NCBI RefSeq assembly: GCF_002197665.1
Contig: NZ_NBBJ01000001.1
Location: 1,364,001-1,428,000 of the forward strand
Direction of reading: 5' to 3'
Source: Sphingomonas mucosissima
GTDB taxonomy: Bacteria > Pseudomonadota > Alphaproteobacteria > Sphingomonadales > Sphingomonadaceae
Length of the DNA stretch: 64,000 nt
Shown here: positions 54,324 to 63,509 of the stretch, piece after piece
Position numbering within the stretch: the stretch's first letter is position 1
How the letters are laid out: every line of letters starts with the position of its first letter
Program-made: the position numbers and the translations under genes
Notes under the pieces: generated by a model
What the model saw: the letters and a program-made list of their open reading frames with translations, nothing else
The model's database searches: none
What the model was told of the DNA's origin: nothing

Positions 54324-55838
54324 TTACTTCTTGAACTTCGGAAAGCCGGGCGGGAGCCCGCCGCCGCCACCCAGGCCCGGCAAGCCAGGCAGCCCGCCGC
54401 CGCCCGCCTTGCCCAGCATGTCGCCAAGCTCCGGGCCGCCAATGGCATTGCCGATGCCGGCCATGCCGCCGCCGGGGCCGCCCTTGCCCAGCATCGCCAG
54501 CATCCCCTTGATGCCGCCCATCTTGCGAATCTTCTTCATCGCCGTGGACATTTCCTGGTGCATCTTCAGCAGCTTGTTCACGTCCTGAACGGTCGTGCCG
54601 CTGCCCTTGGCGATGCGGATCTTGCGCTTGGCGTTGATCAGCTCGGGCTTGGAGCGTTCCTTCTGCGTCATTGACGTGATCATCGCGTCCATGCGCAGCA
54701 GAATGCGTTCGTCGACCGCGCCATTGGCCATGGCCTGCTGCGCCTTCTTCATGCCGGGCATCATGCCGGCGAGCGCGCCCAGCCCGCCCATGCGGCGCAT
54801 CTGCGCCAACTGGCCGCGCAGGTCGTCCATGTCGAACTGGCCCTTGGCCAGCTTCGCCGCCATGCGCTCGGCGTCTTCCTGCTGGATCGACTCCGCAGCC
54901 TTCTCGACGAGGCTGACGACGTCGCCCATGCCGAGGATACGGCCGGCGACCCGCTCGGCATGGAACGCCTCGAGCGCATCCATCTTTTCGCCGACGCCGG
55001 CAAACTTGATCGGCTTGCCGGTGACGGCGCGCATCGACAGCGCCGCACCGCCGCGCGCATCGCCGTCCATACGGGTCAGCACGACGCCGGTGAGCGGCAC
55101 CTGATCCGAGAAGCTCTGCGCGACGTTGACCGCGTCCTGACCAGTCAACGAGTCGACGACGAGCAGGATTTCCTGCGGCGTGGCGATCTCCGCCACGGCC
55201 TTCATCTCGTCCATCAGCGCCTGATCGACATGGAGGCGACCCGCCGTGTCGAGCATCAGCACGTCGAAGCCTTGCAGCTTCGCGGCCTGAAGTGCACGGC
55301 GGGCGATCTCTACCGGCTGCTGCCCGGCAACAATCGGCAGCGTCTGCACATCAACCTGCTTGCCGAGCGTCGCCAGCTGTTCCTGCGCGTTCGGGCGATT
55401 GACGTCGAGCGACGCCATCAGCACCTTTTTGCGATCGCGGCCCATCTGGCCGCCGGACAGCCGCTTGGCGATCTTTGCCGTGGTCGTCGTCTTGCCCGAG
55501 CCCTGCAGGCCGACCATCATGACAACTGCGGGCGGCGTGACATCGATCTTCAGCTCGGCCGCTTGCGGATCATCGCCGCCCAGCATCGCGATCAGCGCGT
55601 CATGGACGATCTTGACGACCTGCTGACCCGGCGTGACCGAGCGCAGCACGTTCTGGCCGATCGCCTTCTCGGTCGCCTCATCGACGAACTGGCGCGCGAC
55701 CGGCAACGCAACGTCGGCTTCCAGAAGCGCAACGCGCACTTCGCGCATCGCCTGCCGTACGTCCGCTTCCGTCAGCGCGCCACGACCGCGCAGGCGGTCG
55801 AATACGCCGCCAAGACGATCGCTCAGGCTGTCGAACAT
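54324..55838 (-). CDS. ffh: Signal recognition particle protein Ffh
   Basis: Ffh is the SRP GTPase that targets inner-membrane proteins with 4.5S RNA and FtsY. The 504 residues show the N domain (MFDSLSDRLGGVFDRL), G1 loop GLQGSGKTTTTAK, DVNRPNAQEQL, G3 DTAGRLHVD, G4 TRMDGDARGG and a methionine-rich M domain (MRRMGGLGALAGMMPGM) that binds signal sequences, ending in a Gly-rich tail. It is the first gene of the ffh-rpsP-rimM unit, 43 bp before rpsP. Start ATG 55838. Confidence 0.98.
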   Translation of the reverse strand: MFDSLSDRLGGVFDRLRGRGALTEADVRQAMREVRVALLEADVALPVARQFVDEATEKAIGQNVLRSVTPGQQVVKIVHDALIAMLGGDDPQAAELKIDVTPPAVVMMVGLQGSGKTTTTAKIAKRLSGGQMGRDRKKVLMASLDVNRPNAQEQLATLGKQVDVQTLPIVAGQQPVEIARRALQAAKLQGFDVLMLDTAGRLHVDQALMDEMKAVAEIATPQEILLVVDSLTGQDAVNVAQSFSDQVPLTGVVLTRMDGDARGGAALSMRAVTGKPIKFAGVGEKMDALEAFHAERVAGRILGMGDVVSLVEKAAESIQQEDAERMAAKLAKGQFDMDDLRGQLAQMRRMGGLGALAGMMPGMKKAQQAMANGAVDERILLRMDAMITSMTQKERSKPELINAKRKIRIAKGSGTTVQDVNKLLKMHQEMSTAMKKIRKMGGIKGMLAMLGKGGPGGGMAGIGNAIGGPELGDMLGKAGGGGLPGLPGLGGGGGLPPGFPKFKK

Positions 55839-56034
55839 CGCGTCTAACTCCCTTCATCCGCCCAAACGCAAAAGCGCCGGCGGGCGAAACCTCGCCGGCC
55901 AGCGTGCACCACATGGGCGCTTATCTTCAGCGTTCAACAACGGAACGTGCGCGGCCAATAGCCCAACAAGCCCGCGAGAGCAAGTCGCAGGGCATTAACG
56001 GCTTCTACACACAATCGCCGCAAAATGGGGCGAC

Positions 56035-57651
56035 ATGGATGAGTCCACCGCCTACGAGCCCGCGCGCAACGGCCGGCGCGGGACACGCGCAACGCCGATC
56101 AGCCTTGTCACCATGGCTGCCGTGGCGCTGTGCGTCGTCGTGCTGGGCGCGGTGATCGTCGGCGTCGTACGGAACGGCCCGGCGGCTGCGGAGCCGCTGG
56201 TCTGGCCGCTGATCGCGGCATTGCTCTTGAACCTTGCCGTCATGGTCGCCGGGCGCAGGCGTCACCGCAATGTTACGCGGCAGCTGCGGCTTCAGTTGGA
56301 CAGCACGGAAGGGGCACGTCGCCTTTCGCCAAAGGATCCGCTCACCGGCTTTCTGAACAGGCGCGCCCTCGTCGAGGAAGGCACGACGATGCTTCAGGAA
56401 GCCGCGCAGCGCCAACTGGCGGTTGCGATGCTGATGATCGATCTCGACCGATTCAAGACGATCAATGATTTACATGGTCACGGCACCGGCGACGTGTTGC
56501 TTGCCCGAGTCGCTGCCGAAATCAGCAATGAGCTGCCGCCGGTTTCCCTGGCCGCACGGGTGGGCGGCGACGAGTTCGCTTGCCTCTTCGTCTTCAACCC
56601 GGCGGATCCGAACACCGTGCAGCGCGTTGCGGAGCGATTGGTCAGCCGACTGACGCGTCCGCTTGATCTCGGCGGCACGTCGCTTCACGTCTCGGCTTCG
56701 ATCGGCATCGCGCATTCCGATCAGGAGCGCACCACGGTGGAGGCACTGATCCGGGCCTCGGACATCGCGATGTATGCGGCAAAAGAGGCGGGCCGGAATC
56801 GCTTCAGCTGGTTCGATCCCGACATGGCGCGCGCCCTGCACGCCCGCCACGAACTGGAAACCGCCTTACGCGCGGCAATCCCTGCAGGGCAGATCGTGCC
56901 GCACTTCGAGCAACAGATGGATCTGAACACGGGCCAGTTGCTCGGCTTCGAGGTGCTCGCTCGCTGGAATCATCCGCTTCACGGCCAGATCAGCCCTGAC
57001 CGCTTCATTCCAATCGCAGAGCAGACCGGCATGATCGCCGATCTGTCGCAAACGCTGATGCGCCAGGCGTTTCTGGCGGCGCGGGACTGGGATCCTGCCC
57101 TGACGATCTCGATCAACGTCTCCGCGGTGCAATTGCGTGATGCATGGCTCCCGCAGAAGATCATCAAGCTGCTGTTGGAGACCGGCTTTCCCGCGCATCG
57201 GCTGGAGATCGAGATCACCGAACGGGCCTTGTTCGAAAACTTGGCCCTCGCGCAGTCGATCATCGGCAGCCTCAAGAACCAGGGCATCAGTGTCGCGCTC
57301 GATGATTTCGGCACTGGTTATTCGAGCCTCGGTCACCTGCGGGCGATGCCGTTCGATCGGATCAAGATCGAGCGCAGCTTCGTCCAAGTGATCGCCGAGG
57401 ATCAGGATAGTGCGGCCCTGGTCGGCGCTGTCGCCAGCGTGGGCGCGAGCCTGAATTTGCCGGTAACGGCGGAAGGCATCGAGGATTTGGCGACGGAGGC
57501 CAGAATGCGCGCGCTCGGCTGCGCCCGCGGCCAAGGCTATCTGTACGGCCGCCCTGCAGACGCCGCGAACACTCGGCGACTGCTCGCCGAGCGTCGCCTG
57601 CTGGGTGCCGGCAGCGCGGCAAGCGACGCGGAGCGCCGCCTGGCCGGCTGA
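56035..57651 (+). CDS. GGDEF-EAL bifunctional c-di-GMP enzyme
   Basis: A 538-residue inner-membrane protein with two N-terminal helices (ISLVTMAAVALCVVVLGAVIVG and LVWPLIAALLLNLAVMVAG, cut here to 20), no sensor domain, then a GGDEF domain with intact VGGDEF (near residue 178) and an EAL domain with EVLARW in place of EAL (near residue 305). Other phosphodiesterase residues are present: SINVSAVQ, IEITERALFE, LDDFGTGYSS, IKIERSF, TAEGIED and GQGYLYGRP. No RxxD inhibition site precedes GGDEF. Both activities are possible; which dominates cannot be told. Divergent from ffh, convergent with comM. Confidence 0.93.
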   Translation: MDESTAYEPARNGRRGTRATPISLVTMAAVALCVVVLGAVIVGVVRNGPAAAEPLVWPLIAALLLNLAVMVAGRRRHRNVTRQLRLQLDSTEGARRLSPKDPLTGFLNRRALVEEGTTMLQEAAQRQLAVAMLMIDLDRFKTINDLHGHGTGDVLLARVAAEISNELPPVSLAARVGGDEFACLFVFNPADPNTVQRVAERLVSRLTRPLDLGGTSLHVSASIGIAHSDQERTTVEALIRASDIAMYAAKEAGRNRFSWFDPDMARALHARHELETALRAAIPAGQIVPHFEQQMDLNTGQLLGFEVLARWNHPLHGQISPDRFIPIAEQTGMIADLSQTLMRQAFLAARDWDPALTISINVSAVQLRDAWLPQKIIKLLLETGFPAHRLEIEITERALFENLALAQSIIGSLKNQGISVALDDFGTGYSSLGHLRAMPFDRIKIERSFVQVIAEDQDSAALVGAVASVGASLNLPVTAEGIEDLATEARMRALGCARGQGYLYGRPADAANTRRLLAERRLLGAGSAASDAERRLAG

Positions 57652-57671
57652 GCCGGTCGCCGAAGATCGGC

Positions 57672-59180
57672 TTAGTTTCTTGGTGGCTGCCGGCGATAGC
57701 TCAGCGCTTCGGCAACATGGATACGGCCGATCTCCGCGCTGCCTGCCATGTCGGCGATGGTGCGCGCGACGCGGAGAATGCGCGTATAGCCGCGCGCCGA
57801 CAGCCGCATGGCCTCCGCCGCCTGCGCCAGCAAGGCGCGGCCCGCCGCGTCCGGCGTTGCGAACAGCTCCAGCAGGTCGCCATCGACCTCCGCATTGGTG
57901 CGGATTGTGTAGTCCCGATACCGCTCCGTCTGGATGGCGCGTACGGCGGCGACGCGCGCCGCGACCTCGCTCGATCCCTCCGCCGGCGGCGGCAGCATCA
58001 GATCGATGGCACTCACCGCCTGCACTTCCACATGGAGATCGATACGGTCGAGCAGGGGCCCCGAAACCTTCGCCTGATAGTCCCCTGCGCATTTGGGCGC
58101 CCGCGCGCACGCCAAGCCGGCATCGCCGAGATACCCGCACCGACACGGGTTCATCGCCGCCACCAGCTGCACTCTGGCAGGGAACGTCACATGTGCATTG
58201 GCGCGGGCGACGCTGACCGTGCCTGTTTCAAGCGGCTGGCGCAGCGAATCGAGCACGGCGCGCTGGAACTCCGGCAATTCGTCAAGGAACAGGACGCCGA
58301 GATGCGCCATGCTCACCTCGCCCGGCCGCACCTTCAGCCCGCCGCCGGTCAGCGCAGCCATGGATGCGGAGTGATGCGGCGCGCGGAAGGGCCGCTTGCG
58401 CGTCAGCCGCCCACCTTCAAGCGTGCCGGCCACCGATTGCACCATCGAAACCTCGAGCGCTTCGCCCGGGTCCAGTGGTGGGAGGATCCCCGGCAGACAA
58501 GCCGCCATCAGCGACTTCCCGCTCCCGGGCGGGCCAACCATCAGCAGATTGTGATTGCCGGCCGCCGCAATCTCCAGCGCGCGCTTGGCCGACTCCTGCC
58601 CACGCACCTGCCGCAGGTCCGGCCCGCTGCTCGCCGTTTCCACCTCACCGGCGCGCGGCGTAGGCAAGAGCCCATGCCCCTTCAGATGATTGATCAGCGA
58701 CAGAAGATCAGGCGCGGCAACCACATCGATCGATCCGCTCCACGCCGCCTCGGCGCCTTGCGCGGCGGGGCAGATCAGCCCCTTCCCGATCTCCGCCGCG
58801 TGAAGCGCGGCGAGCAACACGCCCGGGGACGGCGCAAGCCGGCCATCGAGAGTCAGTTCACCGACAATGACATAGTCCGACAATGTCTCGGCATCGACGA
58901 CGCCCATCGCGGCGAGCAGGCCGAGTGCGATGGGCAAGTCGAAGTGCGATCCCTCCTTGGGGAGATCCGCCGGGGACAGATTAACGGCGATGCGCTTGGG
59001 CGGTAGCGCCAGCCCCATGGCCGCGATCGCGCCGCGCACGCGCTCGCGGCTTTCCCCTACCGCCTTGTCCGCCAGCCCCACCAGATTAAAGGCCGGCAGG
59101 CCAGCGATGAGCTGCACCTGCACTTCAACGGCGCGCGCCTCCAGCCCGAGATACGCCGCCGTTGCGACAATCGCCGCCAT
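57672..59180 (-). CDS. comM: YifB/ComM-family Mg-chelatase-like AAA ATPase
   Basis: A 502-residue AAA+ protein. In naturally competent bacteria ComM is a branch-migration helicase acting on recombination intermediates. Residues 1-170 are the ChlI-like S5/lid region (AIVATAAYLGLEARAVEVQV, SPADLPKEGSHFDLPIALGL). Walker A is GPPGSGKSLMA, Walker B VLFLDELPEFQ, followed by MNPCRCGYLGD with the zinc-finger-like Cys pair and PLLDRIDLHVEVQAV. The C-terminal Mg-chelatase end is RGYTRILRVARTIADMAG. Transcribed alone. Confidence 0.93.
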   Translation of the reverse strand: MAAIVATAAYLGLEARAVEVQVQLIAGLPAFNLVGLADKAVGESRERVRGAIAAMGLALPPKRIAVNLSPADLPKEGSHFDLPIALGLLAAMGVVDAETLSDYVIVGELTLDGRLAPSPGVLLAALHAAEIGKGLICPAAQGAEAAWSGSIDVVAAPDLLSLINHLKGHGLLPTPRAGEVETASSGPDLRQVRGQESAKRALEIAAAGNHNLLMVGPPGSGKSLMAACLPGILPPLDPGEALEVSMVQSVAGTLEGGRLTRKRPFRAPHHSASMAALTGGGLKVRPGEVSMAHLGVLFLDELPEFQRAVLDSLRQPLETGTVSVARANAHVTFPARVQLVAAMNPCRCGYLGDAGLACARAPKCAGDYQAKVSGPLLDRIDLHVEVQAVSAIDLMLPPPAEGSSEVAARVAAVRAIQTERYRDYTIRTNAEVDGDLLELFATPDAAGRALLAQAAEAMRLSARGYTRILRVARTIADMAGSAEIGRIHVAEALSYRRQPPRN

Positions 59181-59286
59181 ACACCCCCCGAAAACTCCCC
59201 TGCCCCGTTCTTACCGGCTTTCGTGGGCGTGCAAACCTCTCGCGTGCCGTCTTGCCAGTGCAACACACTCCAGCCACACGGCTTTC

Positions 59287-59565
59287 ATGCGCGATCGTCA
59301 TCCTGCCGTGCGGATGCTCCAACTGGCCTTGGGTGGCCTGCTTCTGCTTGGTGCGCCCATGATGGCCCCGCTGCCGGGGCCCGGCGGAATCTTCGTGTTC
59401 GCCGGGGGCATGATCCTAATCCTGCGCAACTCGCGCTGGGCGCAGGTCCGCTGGGCGCGGCTGAAACGGCGCTGGCCACGCACTGGCAACATGGTGGATC
59501 GGGTGATGCGGCGCCCGAGCGAGCGACGCCGACGCGCGCGTGATCGGGTCCTTGGCTCGCGTTGA
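59287..59565 (+). CDS. Small PGPGW-type transmembrane protein
   Basis: A 92-residue protein with a hydrophobic segment (LQLALGGLLLLGAPMMAPLP) and a second (GGIFVFAGGMILIL) joined by PLPGPGG, then a basic Arg-rich tail (RRPSERRRRARDRV). The proline-glycine hairpin matches the PGPGW-type putative transmembrane family; function unknown. The ATG at 59287 is set by the first helix. It is divergent from comM and its stop codon overlaps the -35 of the rpmH promoter. Confidence 0.75.
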   Translation: MRDRHPAVRMLQLALGGLLLLGAPMMAPLPGPGGIFVFAGGMILILRNSRWAQVRWARLKRRWPRTGNMVDRVMRRPSERRRRARDRVLGSR

Positions 59566-59589
59566 CTTACAGCGCACCTTCGCTTATGC
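59562..59589 (+). promoter_or_regulatory. rpmH: rpmH promoter
   Basis: TTGACT (59562-59567) and TTATGC (59584-59589) with a 16-bp spacer, giving a start near 59596 and a leader of about 54 nt before rpmH. The -35 overlaps the TGA of the preceding gene. Confidence 0.6.
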
Positions 59590-59649
59590 GGCGCACCATT
59601 CGGGCCGTCCCTCGTGGCGGCCTTTATTTTTCAGATTCGGGAATGAACC

Positions 59650-59784
59650 ATGAAGCGGACCTTTCAGCCGAGCAACCTGGTGCGGGCACGCCGTCACGGC
59701 TTCCGTGCACGGATGGCCACGGTCGGCGGTCGTGCCGTGATCCGCGCGCGCCGCGCGCGCGGCCGCAAGAAGCTGTCGGCCTAA
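59650..59784 (+). CDS. rpmH: 50S ribosomal protein L34
   Basis: A 44-residue, extremely basic protein: [18 protein letters not shown] at the start, [19 protein letters not shown] near the end. This is the complete and typical L34 sequence. It is the first gene of the conserved rpmH-rnpA-yidD-yidC cluster, 35 bp before rnpA, ending with TAA 59782-59784. It is short enough to be missed by length-filtered gene finding. Confidence 0.98.
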   Translation: MKRTFQPSNLVRARRHGFRARMATVGGRAVIRARRARGRKKLSA

Positions 59785-59819
59785 CCGGCTTACAGGGTAC
59801 GACGGGTACAGGGTTGATC

Positions 59820-60140
59820 ATGCTAACGCGCCGCCGGGATTTCCTGGCGGCGAATGCTGGACGGCGGGCACCAATGCCGGGCTTCGTCCTGCTGGTCCGC
59901 CCTCGTGAGGATGGCGACGCGACGATTCGCGTCGGCTACACCGTCACCAAGAAAATCGGCAACGCCGTGGTACGTAACCGGATGAAGCGCCGGTTGCGTG
60001 CCTTGGCGCGTGAGCTATTGCCCGCGCAGGGCGTCGCAGGCGCCGATCACGTCCTGATTGGCCGTATGGGCGGCATCGAACGCGATTATGACAGTCTTCG
60101 CGCGGAGCTCGGCAAGGCGCTGCGCAAGGTGACCAGATGA
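59820..60140 (+). CDS. rnpA: Ribonuclease P protein component
   Basis: RnpA is the protein subunit of RNase P, which trims tRNA 5' leaders. The 106 residues begin MLTRRRDFLAANAGRRAPM and contain the RNR motif AVVRNRMKRRLRALA and VLIGRMGGIERDYDSL. Longer frames to 59562 run through rpmH in another frame and are rejected. Its stop overlaps the yidD ATG (ATGA). Confidence 0.96.
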   Translation: MLTRRRDFLAANAGRRAPMPGFVLLVRPREDGDATIRVGYTVTKKIGNAVVRNRMKRRLRALARELLPAQGVAGADHVLIGRMGGIERDYDSLRAELGKALRKVTR

Positions 60141-60349
60141 TTGCCCGGCTGCTGATCCTGATCGCACGCGGCTGGCAACTCGGCCCGTCGCTGATCCTGC
60201 CGCCGACTTGTCGCTACCAGCCAAGCTGTTCCGCCTATGCAATCGAGGCGCTTGGCCGCTATGGAGCCGCGCGGGGTTCCTGGCTCGCCGCAAAGCGCAT
60301 CGCACGCTGCGGGCCCTGGGGCGGGCACGGCTATGATCCGGTGCCATAA
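60137..60349 (+). CDS. yidD: Membrane protein insertion efficiency factor YidD
   Basis: A 70-residue protein with the family motif LPPTCRYQPSCSAYAIEAL and the end CGPWGGHGYDPVP. YidD lies on the inner face of the membrane and aids YidC. Translationally coupled to rnpA by a 4-bp overlap; yidC follows after 15 bp. Confidence 0.97.
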   Translation: MIARLLILIARGWQLGPSLILPPTCRYQPSCSAYAIEALGRYGAARGSWLAAKRIARCGPWGGHGYDPVP

Positions 60350-60364
60350 GGGGTTTGGGCGCTC

Positions 60365-62083
60365 GTGAAGCAAGACAATAAGAATTTCGTGCTGTTCGCG
60401 GTGATCGCGGCGCTGATCCTGTTCGGCTGGCCGATGCTCCAGGAGCGGTTCTTCCCGGCTGCCAATCCCCCGGTGACGAAGATCGAGGACGGCCAGACCA
60501 AGGTTTTGCCGAAGCCCGAGGTGAGCCCCGTCGCTGGCGCTCCCGTGGCCGGAGCAGCTGCGGCGATGCGCGACCGCGCCGTCGTGCTGCGCGAAGCGCC
60601 GCGCGTTCAGATCGATACGCCCACCATGCACGGCTCGATCAACCTGCGCGGCGCGCGCATCGATGATCTGGTGCTCAAGAATTACAAGGAAACGGTAGCG
60701 AAGAACTCGCCGCCGGTTCGCCTGCTCTCGCCTGCCGGTACGCAGGATGCCTATTTCGCCGCCTTCGGCTGGCGCAACGAAGGGCTGACGCCGCCGACGG
60801 CGGACGCGGTCTGGACGGCATCGTCGCAGCTGCTCGCGCCCGGCCGGCCCGTTACGCTCACCGCGGCGAATGCGCAGGGGCAACGCTTCGCGATCGAGCT
60901 CTCTGTCGATGACGGCTATATGTTTGGCATCAAGCAAACAGTGGCCAATGGCGGTGCTGGGGCGGTGCCCGTTGCCGCCTACGGCCTGGTCAATCGCGCG
61001 GGCGTGTCCAAGGATCCGGACAGCTGGACGATTCACGTCGGCCCCATGTCGGTGCACAACGACAAGGCCGATTACGACGTCAACTTCGACGATGTGGACG
61101 AAGGCGACAAGCGCTTCGCCAGCACTGGCGGCTGGCTCGGCTTTGTCGACAAATATTGGCTGACCGCCCTGATTCCCGATCAGGCACGCGCCTTTAACGG
61201 TCAGTTCCGCGCCGGCGCCAACAAGAGCTATCAGGCGGATTACACCAGCAACGCGCAGCTGCTGCAGCCCGGCCGCCAGGTCACGCAGACCAGCCGCTTC
61301 TTCGCCGGTGCGAAGGAAGTGCGGCTGCTGGACCATTATACCGACAACGAAGGCGTGAACCGCTTCGACTATGCGCTGGACTGGGGCTGGTTCCGCATCA
61401 TCGAAAAGCCGATCTTCTATTATCTAGACTGGCTGTTCCGCCACCTGGGCAATTTCGGCATCGCGATCATCCTGCTGACGCTGACCATCCGCCTGCTCAT
61501 GTTCCCGATCGCGCAGCGCCAGTTCGCCTCCATGGCCAACATGCGCGCGGTGCAGCCGAAGATGAAGGCGATCCAGGAGCGCTACAAGGACGACAAGCCG
61601 CGCATGCAGCAGGAGATCATGGCGCTGTACAAGGCGGAGAAGGTCAATCCGCTTGCCGGCTGCGCCCCCACGCTGCTTCAGATCCCGATCTTCTACGCGC
61701 TGTACAAGATGCTGATGCTGACGATCGAGATGCGGCACCAGCCGTTCGTCGGCTGGATCAAGGATCTGTCGGCGCCCGATCCGCTCACCCCGGTGAACCT
61801 GTTCGGCCTGCTCGCCTTCACGCCGCCGTCGTTCCTGGCGATCGGTGTCGTCCCGATCCTGCTCGGCATCAGCATGTACTTCCAGTTCAAGCTGAACCCA
61901 GCGCCGATGGACGATGCGCAAAAGCAGATCTTCGCGCTGATGCCCTGGGTGCTGATGTTCGTGATGGCGCCGTTTGCGGTTGGCCTGCAGGTTTACTGGA
62001 TCACGTCCAACGTGCTCACCATTCTGCAGCAGAAGCTGCTCTACGCCCGCCATCCGGGCCTCAAGGAGGCACCCGCGAAATGA
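60365..62083 (+). CDS. yidC: Membrane protein insertase YidC
   Basis: YidC inserts and folds inner-membrane proteins, alone or with SecYEG. The 572 residues comprise an N-terminal signal-anchor helix ([19 protein letters not shown]), a periplasmic beta-domain (about residues 80-340, with [20 protein letters not shown]) and the conserved 60-kDa core with five helices, including [20 protein letters not shown], the hydrophilic-groove Arg near [15 protein letters not shown], and [13 protein letters not shown]. The start is GTG 60365. Its stop overlaps engB (ATGA). Confidence 0.98.
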   Translation: MKQDNKNFVLFAVIAALILFGWPMLQERFFPAANPPVTKIEDGQTKVLPKPEVSPVAGAPVAGAAAAMRDRAVVLREAPRVQIDTPTMHGSINLRGARIDDLVLKNYKETVAKNSPPVRLLSPAGTQDAYFAAFGWRNEGLTPPTADAVWTASSQLLAPGRPVTLTAANAQGQRFAIELSVDDGYMFGIKQTVANGGAGAVPVAAYGLVNRAGVSKDPDSWTIHVGPMSVHNDKADYDVNFDDVDEGDKRFASTGGWLGFVDKYWLTALIPDQARAFNGQFRAGANKSYQADYTSNAQLLQPGRQVTQTSRFFAGAKEVRLLDHYTDNEGVNRFDYALDWGWFRIIEKPIFYYLDWLFRHLGNFGIAIILLTLTIRLLMFPIAQRQFASMANMRAVQPKMKAIQERYKDDKPRMQQEIMALYKAEKVNPLAGCAPTLLQIPIFYALYKMLMLTIEMRHQPFVGWIKDLSAPDPLTPVNLFGLLAFTPPSFLAIGVVPILLGISMYFQFKLNPAPMDDAQKQIFALMPWVLMFVMAPFAVGLQVYWITSNVLTILQQKLLYARHPGLKEAPAK

Positions 62084-62790
62084 CCGAGCCCACCCAGCCT
62101 GCGGAGGAGAACCAGCCGCAGGCTGGCGCGGAAGCTCTGACGGATGAGCATGATTCTGTTCGCTCGTCCGAGGCGATCGAGACCGCACGCAAGGTCTTCG
62201 CCGGGCCGATCAGCTTCCTGAAATCCGCGCCCGCGCTCCAGTTCCTGCCCGATCCGACCGTTCCGGAAGTTGCCTTCGCTGGCCGCTCGAACGTCGGCAA
62301 ATCCTCGCTGATCAACGCGCTGACAGGCCGCAAGACGCTCGCGCGCACCTCGGTCACGCCGGGCCGAACACAGGAGCTGAACTTCTTCGACGTCGGCGAG
62401 CCGATGCTGTTCCGCCTCGTGGACATGCCCGGCTACGGCTTTGCCAAGGCGCCGAAGGACATGGTCAAGAAGTGGCGCTTCCTGGTGAACGACTTCCTTC
62501 GCGGGCGGCAGGTGCTGAAGCGGGCGCTGGTGCTCATCGATGCGCGCCACGGCATCAAGGATGTGGATCGCGAGATCCTCGACATGCTCGACAAGGCTGC
62601 GGTCAGCTACCGCATGGTCCTGACCAAGGCGGACAAGATCAAGGCGACCGAGCTCGCCGAGGTCACGGAACGGACGATCGCGGAGGCACGCAAGCGCCCC
62701 GCGGCGCATCCGGACATCATCGTGACGTCTTCCGAAAAGGGCATGGGCATCCCCGAACTGCGCGCGGCGGTTATCGAATCAATCGGGTGA
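62080..62790 (+). CDS. engB: Ribosome biogenesis GTPase EngB (YihA/YsxC)
   Basis: A 236-residue essential GTPase acting in 50S assembly. The G1 loop is [17 protein letters not shown]2 near [12 protein letters not shown]3 [11 protein letters not shown] and G4 TKADKIK. An acidic N-terminal extension of about 50 residues ([19 protein letters not shown]) precedes the domain; similar extensions occur in alphaproteobacterial copies. Coupled to yidC by a 4-bp overlap. Confidence 0.96.
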   Translation: MTEPTQPAEENQPQAGAEALTDEHDSVRSSEAIETARKVFAGPISFLKSAPALQFLPDPTVPEVAFAGRSNVGKSSLINALTGRKTLARTSVTPGRTQELNFFDVGEPMLFRLVDMPGYGFAKAPKDMVKKWRFLVNDFLRGRQVLKRALVLIDARHGIKDVDREILDMLDKAAVSYRMVLTKADKIKATELAEVTERTIAEARKRPAAHPDIIVTSSEKGMGIPELRAAVIESIG

Positions 62791-62843
62791 GTTGCGCACC
62801 GGCTTAGTTGCGCGCCGGGCGCGGCGGCGATACGCCCCGTTCC

Positions 62844-63509
62844 ATGAAGCTCATTATCGGCAACAAGGCCTATTCCTCCTGGTCGCTGCGCGGCTGGCTC
62901 GCCTGCAAGCAGTCCGGCCTGCCTTTCGAGGAAGTGGTCGTCCCGCTCTACGATCAGGATTGGGACCGCCGGCGCGAGGGCGCGGAATTCGCGCCCTCGT
63001 CCGGCAAAGTGCCGATCCTGTGGGACGGCGAGGCCGTGGTGTGGGACAGCCTCGCGATTGTTGAATATCTCGCCGACAAGGTAGGTTGGGATCGCTTCTG
63101 GCCGGCTGATGAGGCGGCGCGGGCGATGGCGCGCTCGATGGCGGCCGAAATGCACTCCAGCTTCGTCTCGCTGCGTCGCGAGCACAGCATGAACATTCGC
63201 CAGGTCTATCCACCCGTTCCGCCCTCCGAGGCAGTGGTGGCGGATCTCACGCGCATCATGGAGCTCTGGGCGCAGGCCCGCGCGCGCTTCGCCGGCGACG
63301 GCGAGTTCCTGTTCGGCGAATTCAACGCCGTCGACATCATGTTTGCACCGGTCTGCACCCGGATCGTCACCTATTCGCTGCCAGTTCCGCGGTTCGCGGC
63401 CGCCTATATCAACTCGGTTCTCGCCCACCCCTTCATGCAGGACTGGATTGCCGGTGCGCAGGAGGAGGATTGGGTGATCGAACAATATGAGCAGCCGGCG
63501 CGCGCATGA
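62844..63509 (+). CDS. Glutathione S-transferase family protein
   Basis: A 221-residue GST. The N-terminal thioredoxin fold begins KLIIGNKAYSSWSLRGWLAC, with the SSWSLR segment of the YfcF-like group, then SGKVPILWDGEAVVWDSLAI with the cis-Pro (VPIL) and the Glu/Asp-Ser glutathione site. The C-terminal helical domain follows. The substrate is unknown. ATG 62844 is chosen over a TTG 12 codons upstream. It sits between engB and dapE, where argB and dapD are often found in alphaproteobacteria. Its stop overlaps the dapE ATG. Confidence 0.91.
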   Translation: MKLIIGNKAYSSWSLRGWLACKQSGLPFEEVVVPLYDQDWDRRREGAEFAPSSGKVPILWDGEAVVWDSLAIVEYLADKVGWDRFWPADEAARAMARSMAAEMHSSFVSLRREHSMNIRQVYPPVPPSEAVVADLTRIMELWAQARARFAGDGEFLFGEFNAVDIMFAPVCTRIVTYSLPVPRFAAAYINSVLAHPFMQDWIAGAQEEDWVIEQYEQPARA

